Assembly (NCBI GenBank): GCA_026874595.1
Contig: CM049313.1
Span: 54,088,659 to 54,152,658, forward strand
Length of the DNA: 64,000 nt
Source: Sipunculus nudus
Lineage: Eukaryota > Annelida > Sipuncula > Golfingiida > Sipunculidae
Direction: 5' to 3'
Each line of letters starts with the position of its first letter. Position 1 is the stretch's first letter. The notes beneath the pieces were generated by a model. That model was given only the letters and a program-made list of their open reading frames with translations. It made no database searches and had not been told where the DNA came from. The translations under genes and the position numbers were made by a program. Shown here piece after piece: positions 12,151 to 23,400 of the stretch.

Positions 12151-13337
12151 ATATTATATTAGTCTCTCTCTCATAATATTTTACTGATCGCTCTCTCTAT
12201 CTCTCTCATAATAACATATTGATCTCTGTCTAAACTATAATGTTATATTAGTCTAGCTCTCTTTCCAAATGTTATTTCTCTCTCACAATATTATCTCTCT
12301 CTCTCTCATATTGTTGCCCTTCAGTGAACATATATACCAATTACAATGAGTCCGTTACTCTGGTGTTGTTACAACAATCGATTGGTCACGGTTACTCGTA
12401 ATCCCATTGATCCATTAATTAACAAGAAACCCCCATGACAAAGTGTTCCCTTTTGATGTTCATTGGGTGTTTCAAATTGTTTAATTGTGTCAACTAAAAT
12501 CTAATCATGGAGCATGCAGTTATTTCTTCACATTTTACACCTTCATTGTCATTTCTAATCTTTCTGATAATACGGGGCGACAAAACAAAATATCGATATA
12601 AAATACAATCTAACAGCGGATTTATGTTTGATTCACATCGAAAATCTGATTGCTGTTTTTATCTGAAAATTAAACTTTACACTTTTATATCCTATTTTTT
12701 TTAATGGGGAGAGGGCAAAAATTCCAAGAGGTGCATTATTTTAAATTTTTTTATTGACAGTTTAATTGGTTCAATACACATACAAATGCTCATACAAATG
12801 TCATAAAACAACACATGAAACACAGAAGCATTAGCTATTTGATACTTGCCGTTTGACGATCCGTCGATCAGGTGCATCCATAGAGCAAAACAGCATATAT
12901 TTTCAACACTGTTTACGTTTTTTTAATTGAATTTGCTTGACCAAAAGAAGCTATTCTTCAGCCAACTTGCTGACTGCCGGGCATGGGGGGGTCAGGCGGC
13001 CATGACACATGGGCCCGCCTAGGCTATTGCCGAGTCCTGCTTTGCACCTTCAGCCTGAGATACAACTATTTCCTCATATTCTGAATACAACATAATGAAA
13101 TTTAGTCATTAGCATGTATTTCAAACATCATATCCCGAAACCACCTTCATATTACAGTTCTATTGACATAGTCTGCAAACCGGCTTTTTGACAAAAAGGA
13201 ATCGGCATGGTGGTAGTCGGCATTCCGGCAATCAGGAACATCATATAAGATAGCGTCTAAATGGGGCCGTCCAACTGGGGCCCATCTATCTGGGACCCGT
13301 CCAACTGGTGCCCATCCAACTGACACGTAATCGTTGG

Positions 13338-13550
13338 GACAATCACCAGGTGGCGCGTGTGATACATCATTCTCCATACAGAAATTTATCATGAATGTTA
13401 AGGAGAAACACAACATATCTTGACTCTGTGCTGGAGGTTGACAACAGGTATGACGTTTATGATGGGGAACCCCAAGGAAATCCCCTCCAGACATGCTAGT
13501 TTTTACCGCTTGAGATCAAGACCTACCTGATTCAACTGTTTAATGGATGT
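13338..13550 (+). repeat. Dispersed direct repeat, copy 1
   Basis: About 210 bp matching 15707-15915 in the same orientation, with shared blocks GACAATCACCAGGTG, ATCATTCTCCATACAGAA, AACACAACATATCTTGA, TATGACGTTTAT, TTTACCGCTTGAGAT and ACCTACCTGATT. Together the copies bracket VPS45 exon 1. No termini typical of a known class are visible. The region just upstream (13260-13330) has a short CCAACTGGGGCCC-type reiteration. Confidence 0.75.
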
Positions 13551-13904
13551 GACTATTTTAAAGTGGTATGATATGTTACCATATGATACAAATATGTTTG
13601 TATTCATATATATGACACATTTTTAGCTGGGAGATTATTGTTTTATTGTCCAGTGGCATGTCTCCATTTTTCAAACACCTAGTACTAGGGCTCTCTCAGC
13701 GGAGGGAACCAAAGGGTAAGGAGAGAGCACGAAAGCTATGGGCTAATAATCTAATAGACTGTGTATATGATCTATATAATTATTTATATTAAATATAACA
13801 GTGTATCAGAGAAGAACACAATGAAATTAAAAATGTTCATCTGACATAGTTCATCAATATCACCGTCAGACACATGTAGGTGACATTAGCATTTCTTTAT
13901 TCGC

Positions 13905-14391
13905 GCGAAAACAAGGAAGTTGACTGGTTGTAATGACGTATGACAAGTCCAGTTTCACTCTTCAGGAAACGTGGCGTGGGCGGTTTATTTTGCTTCTAAA
14001 TAATTTGAAAAAAATACCTACCAAGATCGGTAATTCCTCGCTGCTCTTCTCTTCGGTGGCTCAGTAAAATTGTAAGTATATCATGGGTGTATAATTGAAT
14101 ATTGTAGTATCCTGGTTTGTTTACAAACATTAAATGGAAACAGCTTCAACGGTGCCGACATTCTCTGAGCGATAACCGGGATATCTGCGCAAGCTGGTAC
14201 CCTGCTTTCTTTTGTGTCATCATAGTTTCTTTCCTGGAACGGAAGAATTGTACATGAGAACCAGTCTAGATTATCAAAAATCGTAAACGATTTTACGACA
14301 CCAAGTGGCAACTCAGTGAACTAGATTGACAGCTGTCAAACTGCAAAGAGGATTTTAATGCGCCGGTGACAGAAATATCTACGATCCCAAG
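13905..14391 (+). promoter_or_regulatory. Putative VPS45 promoter and 5' UTR
   Basis: This short GC-richer patch upstream of the VPS45 ATG holds TGACGTA (CRE/ATF-like, about 13935), an ACAAGGAAGT ETS-like core (about 13912) and an exact EGR-type GCGTGGGCG at 13974-13982. No TATA box is placed convincingly. A possible donor (ATT/GTAAGT near 14070) could mean a spliced 5' UTR. Promoter status is inferred from position and motif content only. Confidence 0.35.
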
Positions 14392-14484
14392 ATGAATGTC
14401 ATTTTGGCTGTGAAGCAATATGTGTCAAAAATGATTGAGGACAGTGGGCCAGGAATGAAAGTCTTGTTGATGGATAAAGATACG
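14392..14484 (+). CDS. VPS45: VPS45 coding exon 1 (residues 1-31)
   Basis: Begins with the ATG of [13 protein letters not shown] and ends at ACG followed by GTGAGA. Phase 0. Confidence 0.93.
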
Positions 14485-17400
14485 GTGAGATTTTCTAACA
14501 TATCTTATTATCGTCCATATTTATGTCATAGCCATGTTATGACTATGAGTTTATAATTCATAAACTGAAATGAGATTTCAACATTTGCCCCAAATGTCTG
14601 CTTGGTCAAACGGGTCACATAAGTTATTGGGTAAAAATGCAGTATACTAAGGAGACCTCGCCTCAAACGTGATTGGAGAGGGTGGCCAGCCTTTTTTTTT
14701 TGCCCCGCTGCATGAGCTGGGCACTGCGTGTCTTCTCGCAGTTACAGTTGACACAAAATTCGGAGCCACTATATAACGCGGGCTTTGCTTTTATTGAGGA
14801 AAATATAAATAAAACTGTCTCCTCTCGTTCCCTATTTTAACTCCTACTTTTCCCAGTAGATGTCCCTACACTCAACTCTTCTAACATTATCAACTACTAA
14901 GCATCAGAAGTCGCCTGAATCGGGAATCGAACCTACAATCTCTAGACTAGCAGCCCTACACGCTACTAAGTGAGCCGTGAAGACGAGATACCAGCAAAAG
15001 CGAGTTTTGTTCATATATATCTGCAATTGAAGTGCCATCTATCGCGAAAATGGGAAATCATTTATTATTTGAACAGGAAAATTAAGCTTTAGGTGGGGGC
15101 TGCCCCCACATCCCTGTAAAGACGGGGAACCCAGGTTCCCCAGACCCCTCCTCCTCTGATATAATAAACTCCAGTTATGAGCAAAATTAAATACGGGAAT
15201 TCTTAGGAAAATAATATGTATCAGCCTTTTTCAGGAAACAATTTATTATGCGACACCCATTGTGCATAAGGTACCGGCGGAAGGCTTAAGCCCGGTTTCT
15301 ATAGTTCTGCCCAAAATTCAAACACCGGGGCGGGCGTATTAATAAAAAAATTATACCGTCATTGTTGACTTCAGCCGTGACAATTACCCGTGATTGGTCA
15401 CGGCAAGGGCCGCATTCCTTTGGGACAGGGGCATGGAATAATTTTTTGGGCCTGGGCACCAGCCGACTTCACTCTCAGATTAAAGGAAAAGGGGAAAAAA
15501 TACTGTCCTGTCCCCAGCTGTAAACAAAGCAGGCCTTGCCAACCAATCAGGGGAGACTTAACATGGGTGTTATGGGCAGATCCCTTGGCAATGCAATGGC
15601 GGCAGTGACAGGAAAGTCCGAAAATCGTGCTTAAGTGCCCAAACTGTACTCACTTTAAAAGTGTAGACAATCCCTGGGCCTGGTAATTGTTCAAGTCCCA
15701 AATTTTTGACAATCACCAGGTGACACATATGAAGCATCATTCTCCATACAGAAGATTTGCTATGAATGTCACAGATAAACACAACATATCTTGATTCTGC
15801 ACTTGAGGTTGATGTAGGGTATGACGTTTATGTGGGAGATACCCAGGGAAATCCCCACAAAATGTCTGTGTTTACCGCTTGAGATGGGGACCTACCTGAT
15901 TTGATTGTTACAGGGACATAATGTTTAGAGAGTCCAAAGTGACAATGATATGTGTCTAGTTTTGTAGGGTTATGTAAAACTGAATATTTTTAATATTTTA
16001 TGTAATTATTATTATTATTATATGAATAGACATGTCATATGAAATATACTTAGACAAGTTATATTCAAGGCAGAGTATGGAGTCCGGGTCCCCTGGTGTG
16101 TAATTCTCAGCCTTTGACCAAGGCAAGCCATAGGCCTACTCCCATAGTATGATCCATGAAACCATACCCTACATTTTGTTCATACTCATTGACTGATAGG
16201 TTATATTATGCCAAAAAAAGGTATGGTTCTCAGGTATTTTTTTTAGAAATCAGGCAGGCAATTTTTTATTTTTTTACCTTTTTTTATATGTTTCAATAAA
16301 AATGTAATATGATCAGGGAAAAGAATGATAAGAACAGTGCCTGAGAACCATACCTTTTTTTGGCCTTATGCTCCAACTTTTTAACCACTTCATCTGCAAA
16401 ATATGACATCATAAGTCTAGACTTTTGTAGCCATGATGGTATTCCCCCCTCTAGGTAAACCTGAAGGGTCACCAACCAATCCAGTGCGTCAGGCCAGTGA
16501 GCCAATGTAGATTTAGTTCCAATGCTGCATTAGCCTCTTTGCAAGTGGAGTGTAACCAAAATTTAACGAGGTTGGCCCCAGGGTGGTCCTCACTGAGTTG
16601 CTTAGAGACAAGAATATCTCTATGAACAAATACTCTTATAGCAGTTTGATTCAGTTAAAACAAGCAATGGGGGGGGGGGGCAGAGATTGAATTTACATAT
16701 GCATTTTAATTCATTCAGTATTAATACTAATATACACTGCAGATTACCACAATTGAACAGGTCTCAATTATGCTATGGATTCCAGATTTCAATGTTATTA
16801 AGAGTAAATGTGGTTAGAAAAGTGGAAGTTTTTGAACAAGGTTAAGCATTATATCAGTAAAAAAAGTATTAAAAATTAAGTATTTTGAGTTAGGTACTCA
16901 GTATATGATCTTATTTTTCATGAATATCCTTGTAACCCAATGAAGATCCTGGATATCTTATTGAAATATTTTTTCTAGAGTAGACATTTATATGTCAATA
17001 TACTGATAACCAATGATTTACTTTATTTCATTTATTTACTAGTTGTGAATGAAATGTTTTGTTCTTGATTGTGACTGCTGTACAACTACATGAGCCTGTT
17101 TTATTTTTTAGACAAGTATTGTGAGTATGGTATACGCCCAGTCAGAGATTCTACAGAAAGAGGTGTATCTGTTTGAGAGGATCGATGCAGGAGGCCGTGA
17201 AACCATGAAGCATCTCAAGTGTATCTGCTTTGTCAGACCCACCAAGGAAAATATTGATATGCTGTCCCAGGAACTAAAAACCCCAAAATACGGACTCTAC
17301 TACATATGTAAATTAGCTTTTATTTTATTGACATACTGCTTTATACATGTATGTTATATTGTGCTCTCTTTGGTACTGCTTTCAAATTGGTGTGAGATCA

Positions 17401-20400
17401 GGTAGACATATTGACTAATAGTATCAAGGGCCAGTAAATTAAAGGCCTATATGAAAGCACTATCAGAAAGACTGAGATTTTTACTGAATGACAATTATAA
17501 CACATTGGTGGCCATTAAACCAAGTTTATAGCATAACCTCAATTACTTGCAAAGTATAAATGATCATATGATGTAAATTGTTGACAGTTTACAGGTAACG
17601 CTGAGAAAGATGCATCAGATTGCCTAGTTTATTCTAAGGAGGAGAAAATACTATTGTTAATATTAATACAGCACTATATCAACAACCCATCATGCTTGAA
17701 AATAAGTTAAGAAGAGAAACATATCTTTTCTTTGTCTTTTTTTACCCTGTACTGATCTTGTAGATGTGTTTCATTCAGATTTCAGTAATGTGGTCAGTAA
17801 ATCTGATGTGAAGCTACCTGTACTGATCTGATGTATGTGTTTCATTCAGATTTCAGTAACGTGGTCAGTAAATCTGATGTGAAGCTACCTGTACTGATCT
17901 GATGTATGTGTTTCATTCAGATTTCAGTAACGTGGTCAGTAAATCTGATGTGAAGCTACCTGTACTGATCTGATGTATGTGTTTCATTCAGATTTCAGTA
18001 ACGTGGTCAGTAAATCTGATGTGAAGCTACCTGTACTGATCTGATGTATGTGTTTCATTCAGATTTCAGTAACGTGGTCAGTAAATCTGATGTGAAGGTG
18101 CTTGCTGAGGCAGATGATCAGGAGGTGGTACGCGAGGTCCAGGTCAGTCACAGTAATCATTGTTAAAATATAACTGTACTTTTATCATATCAGATACATG
18201 TACTGTGGAAGTGGTTTTGTTAGCGGTGTTTTTATTTTCGGGCTTTTCATGGTTGATTTGCACAAAATTAAGAACGTTTTTTTTCGAACATGCTAGACAT
18301 ATCCATGTAGTTTATTTGTTTACCGTCAGGTGCTGACACTATTGTTATAAATAAGAAACAAGTAAAGAGTAATGGCGAATTGAATAGATGATGCTGTGTC
18401 ATATAGATTGTTAATGTTTGATGAGGCACTGAAAAATTAAACAACAGTGTTTTTAGCGAACCTGTGAGCTTATGCGATGGTGTGGCGTCGTCCGGCAGCC
18501 GTCGTCCATCGTCTGTACGTTAACCCATACTATCTTGAAAAAGGCAAGAGTTAGCATCAAGAAATTTTCTGCAAAAAATTAGTCATCTAAAAAACTCTAT
18601 CGGATTTTGCTTATTTTTTGGCCAACTGCATTTTCTTAGATTTTATAGAGAAAAAGCTAAAAAAAACTTTAAAAATCTTCTTCTCCGAAACTATTCAGCC
18701 AAATTGTCCAATATTTTAAAGAAATGATCCCTGGAACAATCTCTCTCAAGTTTGTTCGAATGGTTTATGTTCGGTGATTTTTGGCCAAGTTACAGCTAGT
18801 TGAACTTAGTCATCTGTCCAAAAAAGCATACTAAAATTACAATCTTAGAAACGGCTGGAGCTGTCATCACCAAATTTTATGCCAATGTTGGTCACATGAG
18901 TCATGTCTGAAATTCAGGTATTGGTGGCGCCACCTGCATCGGCTCTTTTTGGAACGGGGGTCATCAGTGCCCATATCATACTGACAGCTACAAAAAACTT
19001 CTTCTCTGAAACCATTTGGCCAAATTGTTTAATATCGCACAGAAATGATCCTAGGGTAGTGCTTTCTGAAGTTTGTTCAAATGGTCTCAGTTCAGTGACT
19101 TTTGGCTGAGTTATGGGAAGCTGAATTTAGTCATATGCCATAACAGCCCATTTTAGCTCAGTTGCTACAAAGATCTTCTTCTCAAAAACCAGTGGCCCAA
19201 ATTCTTAAATCTCACTAATTAATTAATCTTAGATGTTGATAATTCAAGTTTGTTCAAATGGTTTTGGTTCAGTGATTTTTGGCTGAGTTATTGGAAGCTT
19301 AACGTAGCCATTTTGCTTTATTTTCCCATATGAGTTATAAACCTGCAAAAGGTTTTTTGACTGACGCGACTGAGGCCAATTTGTTTAATATTTTACAAGA
19401 ATAATCCCTTGAATAATTCTTATAATAATTGTATCCGCCAAAACAGAGTTTTGCGGATACTATGTTTTCAGCTGGTCGCCGCCGCCGCCGCCGCCGCCGC
19501 GTAGGTGTCCGGAGAACTCCTCTGTAACCGCTGGGCGGAATTTTCCGAAACCCGGGATTATGTTCGGGTCACATGTGAACTGCTGCGCCCCGATTTTGTT
19601 TTGACCTCTGACCTTTCCTTTGCGCTCTGCGTCCGTTTGTGCGTCTGTTTCCACACATAAACCCACATATCTCGGGAACCGTTTGACCGATCAGGAAAAT
19701 TTTTTTGCACAAATGTAGCCCTCGGAGAGCTTTATTACATACACCAAAAATGGTGGCGCCACCTGCAACCATGTTTGCACAGTGTCCATCTGTTCGTCTG
19801 CCTTGGGTTAAAATCACTCATATCTCTGCAGTGACTTGACTAATTCACCTGAAATTGGGCATGCGTAAACATCCTGGATAGCTTTTCTGATTTTATGACA
19901 GGTGGCGCCACCTACATTCACGTTTACGCTGCAGACATCCAAGCTCATATCTCGGGAACCGTTTGACCGATCAGGAAAATTCTTTTGCACAAATGTAGCC
20001 CTTGGACAGCTTTATAACATACACCAAAAATGGTGGCGCCACCTGCAACCATGTTTGCACAGTGTCCATCTGTTCGTCTGCCTTGGGTTAAAATCACTCA
20101 TATCTCTGCAGTGACTTGACTAATTCACCTGAAATTGGGCATGCGTATACATCCTGAATAGCTTTTCTGATTTTATGACAGGTGGCGCCACCTACATTCA
20201 CGTTTACGCTGCAGACATCAAAAGTCATATCTCAGGAACCGTTTGACCGATCAGGAAAATTCTTTTGCACAAATGTAGCCCTTGGAGAGCTTTATAACAT
20301 ACACCAAAAATGGTGGCGCTACCTGCAACCATGTTTGCACAGTGTCCATCTGTTTGTCTGCCTTGGGTTAAAATCACTCATATCTCTGCAGTGACTTGAC

Positions 20401-23400
20401 TAATTCACCTGAAATTTAGCATGCGTATACATCCTGGCTAGCTTTTCTGATTTTATGACAGGTGGCGCCACCTACATTCACGTTTACGCTGCAGACATCC
20501 AAGCTCATATCTCAGGAACCGTTTGACCGATCAGGAAAATTTTTTTGCACAAATGTAGCCCTTGGAGAGCTTTATAACATACACCGAAAATGGTGGCACC
20601 ACCTGCAACCATGTTTGCACAGTGTCCATCTGTTCGTCTGCCTTGGGTTAAAATCACTCATATTTCTGCAGTGGTTTGACTAATTCACCTGAAATTTGGC
20701 ATGCTTATACATCCTGGATAGCTTTTCTGATTTTATGACAGGTGGCGCCACCTACAATCAAGTTTACGCTGCGACATCCAAGCTCATATCTAGGGAACCG
20801 TTTGACCGATTGGGCCAAAATTTTGCATGTGTATAAATCTCACATAGCTCTTTATCATACGCAAAACTGGTGGCGCCACCTGCAGCCATGTTTGCACAGC
20901 TCCCATCTGTTTGTCTGCCATGGGATAAAATATCCATGCTAATATGCAACACTTCACCCGTTCCACTCTGATTTAGGCGGATACAAGTAGTCGCTTGTCG
21001 ACTACCCGTATTCTAGTTGTCTTTTATGGTTCCAAAGAATGAATTTTGGCTGAATAATAAAGATTGAATTGAGTCATTTTACCACATATGTCAGCTGTGT
21101 GAAGCAGATACATCTAGCCTGGAACCAGTTTATCAGCATCCGTTACATCATGCCTCCAGACATTTAGATTTCAGGTTATCTTTGGTTAATATTAACAAGA
21201 ATTTTTTTTTAAAAACTTTAAAAAATGTAGATTTATGATTTTAGATATTCCTCATGCCAGGTAATGTTTACAATCACAGGTATAAGTTAACCCATACTAT
21301 TTCGAAAACGACTGGAGCTAGCATCATGAAATTTAATGCAAAAAATTAGCCATCTGAAAAAAAATCTGCATTTTCTTAGATTTTATAGAGAAAAAACTAA
21401 AAACCCTTAAAAAATCTCCTCCTCTGAAACGGTCAAGCCAATTTGTTTAATATTTCACAGAAATAATCTTTTATACCATCTCTCTCAAGTTTGTTCAAAT
21501 GGTTCAAGTTCTGTGAATTTTGGCCGAATTACAGGAAGTTGAACCTAGTCATTTGTCTTAAAAAGCATACTAAAATGACAATCTCAGAAACGGCTGGAGC
21601 TATCATCACCAAATTTTATGCCAGTGCTGGTCACATGAGTCATATATGAAATTCAGGTATTGGTGGCGCCACCTGCTTTGACCTTTTTTTGTACGGGGGT
21701 CATTGGTCATCTGTATATCAACCCATAATTTCTCAGGAATTGCAGGAGCTACCATCCCCAGATTTTATGCAATTATCTGTCACATATCAAATGTTGTGGA
21801 ATTCAGCTTATTTTTTTTGCTATCTGCATTAACTTAAATTTTCATAGGGGAAAAGCTGAAAAACCTTTAAAAGTCTTCTTGTGAACGGTCCAGCCAAATT
21901 GATCAATATTTTACAGAAATGATCCCAGAGGCAAGCACTCTCAATTTTGTTCAAATGGTTTGCATTTGATGAATTTTAGTGGAGTTAAATGAATTTGAAC
22001 GGTCATTTGGCCAAGTAAGCATACTGACATAGTTATCTCAGAAATGACAGAAGCTAGCATTACCAAGTATTGTGCAAATGTTGATCACATGACTCATATT
22101 TGAAGTTGCAGATTTTGATGTGCCACCTACACCTGTTTTTTATGGGCAAAAACCTCATAATTTTAGCCTCTTTCAGCTTAAAATGTTTATGATGAAACTG
22201 TCAAGTTAAATCGTTCAATTTTTCAAAAGAATTATCGTAGGACATGGTTCTTTCAATCATATCAGAAAAACTTAAGTTGGTCTTATGGCCATTATTATGT
22301 CTAACTCAAACTGAGGACTGCAAAACTGTTCTTCTACAAAATTATTGTTTCAATTATAACTTCTGTTACATGGCACAAACATTATTCTTAGGTGGCCTTT
22401 GTTCAAGTTTACTTGAATAATTCTTGGCAGAATTATTGGACCTTTAACAATGAAAGAACTGAATCTTTTATTTTTCTAGATATTTTGATAAAAAGTTTAT
22501 GAATATTTCAGCTTGAAAAAAAGCATTTTAGCCAAAGTCTTTCAGTATGTGTAAACAGATTTGCCAACAGGCCAAGATTGTGTCTGTATATTTACATAGG
22601 TTAAGAAACTGCCTACTGTTTCAGATTTTGCAATAGATCAAGAGTTCATTCAGTGCAGCCAGATATAGGTCAAGAGTTCAGTCAGTGCAGCCAAGCACAA
22701 GGCATGTGATCCCCTCATGGGTGACATGTGAACACCTCATGGGCGCCATGTGATCACCTCATGGGTGTCATGCCCCTCAGGGCTGCATGTGGAGCCAATC
22801 TATTTATAGCTTTGGCAGACTGCCAACTATATCAGATTAGGCAACAGGGCAAGAGTTCACTCAGTGCAGCCAGGTACAGGTCAAAAGTTCACCCAGTCTA
22901 GCCAGGTGCAGGTCATGAGTTCACTCAGTGCAGTAGCCTGAGCTAGCAAATTTGTCACAGTTCACTCGGGGCAACTGCCTTTCTCACCTAAGGATGGTCA
23001 GCCCCATGCATCAGACCTAAGGTAAGTTTGATGTATTGGCCTAATATTTTGACCTGTCTATGTGTCTTTGATGGGTTTCTCGTTCACAAGACAGGTGTCA
23101 CCACCTACAATGACATTTGCACAGTGTGTGACTTTTGTGTCTGCTTATTTCTATAGAGGAATTTGATATATCATCCTGAAATTGGGCATATTTATACTTA
23201 TCGTATTTTAATTATCGTATACTTGTCATATACAAGACTGGTGGTGCCACCTACAATAATTTTTTGCACAGTGTGTGTCCCTGCATATGTCTCAGGAGGC
23301 GTTTAATATATCAGTCTGAACTTGGGCATATGTGTATATCTCTGAAACCTTTTTGTATACAAGACTGGTGGTGCCAGCTACAATCAGTTTTAGCTCAGCT

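Larger units (their letters stand above)
10322..13233. mobile_element. Large foldback (palindromic) element, about 2.9 kb
   Basis: The outer arms 10322-10600 and 12960-13233 are inverse copies; each contains ATGCCGACTACCACCATGCC or its complement, then a TGCAAAGCAGGACTCGGCAATA block. Inner blocks are also inverse: 11180-11350 against 12310-12450, and GAGA-rich 11400-11690 against CTCT-rich 12160-12315. All are symmetric about position 11815, where an AT hairpin lies. The stretches between these blocks have diverged. Arms of this length fit a foldback or MITE-like element or an inverted duplication. No transposase ORF is seen, and I did not find a target duplication. Confidence 0.65.
19429..21016 (+). 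mobile_element. HINE-1, Helitron/Helentron-like non-autonomous element with tandem core
   Basis: The 5' end is a hairpin with 8-bp arms GTATCCGC (19431-19438) and GCGGATAC (19453-19460). The 3' end is a hairpin, GTAGTCG CTTGT CGACTAC (20987-21005), then CCGTATT and CTAG (21013-21016), next to TTG. GGCGGATAC recurs at 20976-20984 as an inverted subterminal repeat. A 3' hairpin a few bases before CTRR is the hallmark of Helitron-like elements. The O copy on the other strand has the empty site AATAATTGTCTTTTATGG near 48600, so the insertion point lies within AATAATTG. The core is a 280-bp tandem array. There is no Rep/helicase ORF. Confidence 0.8.

Noticed and set aside
14020-14075. Minus-strand ATACTTAC resembling a U1 snRNA 5' end
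   Set aside because: The following sequence does not continue as U1, and there is no Sm site or stem pattern. It is more likely a donor-like motif in the VPS45 5' region.
14895-14990. Candidate tRNA gene on the minus strand
   Set aside because: A and B boxes are present, but the acceptor and anticodon stems do not pair and a SINE-like body follows. The same applies to 1910-1970 and 40955-41022.
15588-15635. ATGGCGGCAGTGACAGG start resembling a housekeeping first exon
   Set aside because: The frame stops after about 12 codons, with no donor before the stop and no downstream exon identified.
19902-20942. Series of similar ORFs starting MAPPTFTF
   Set aside because: They repeat with the 280-bp satellite period and are a by-product of the tandem array.
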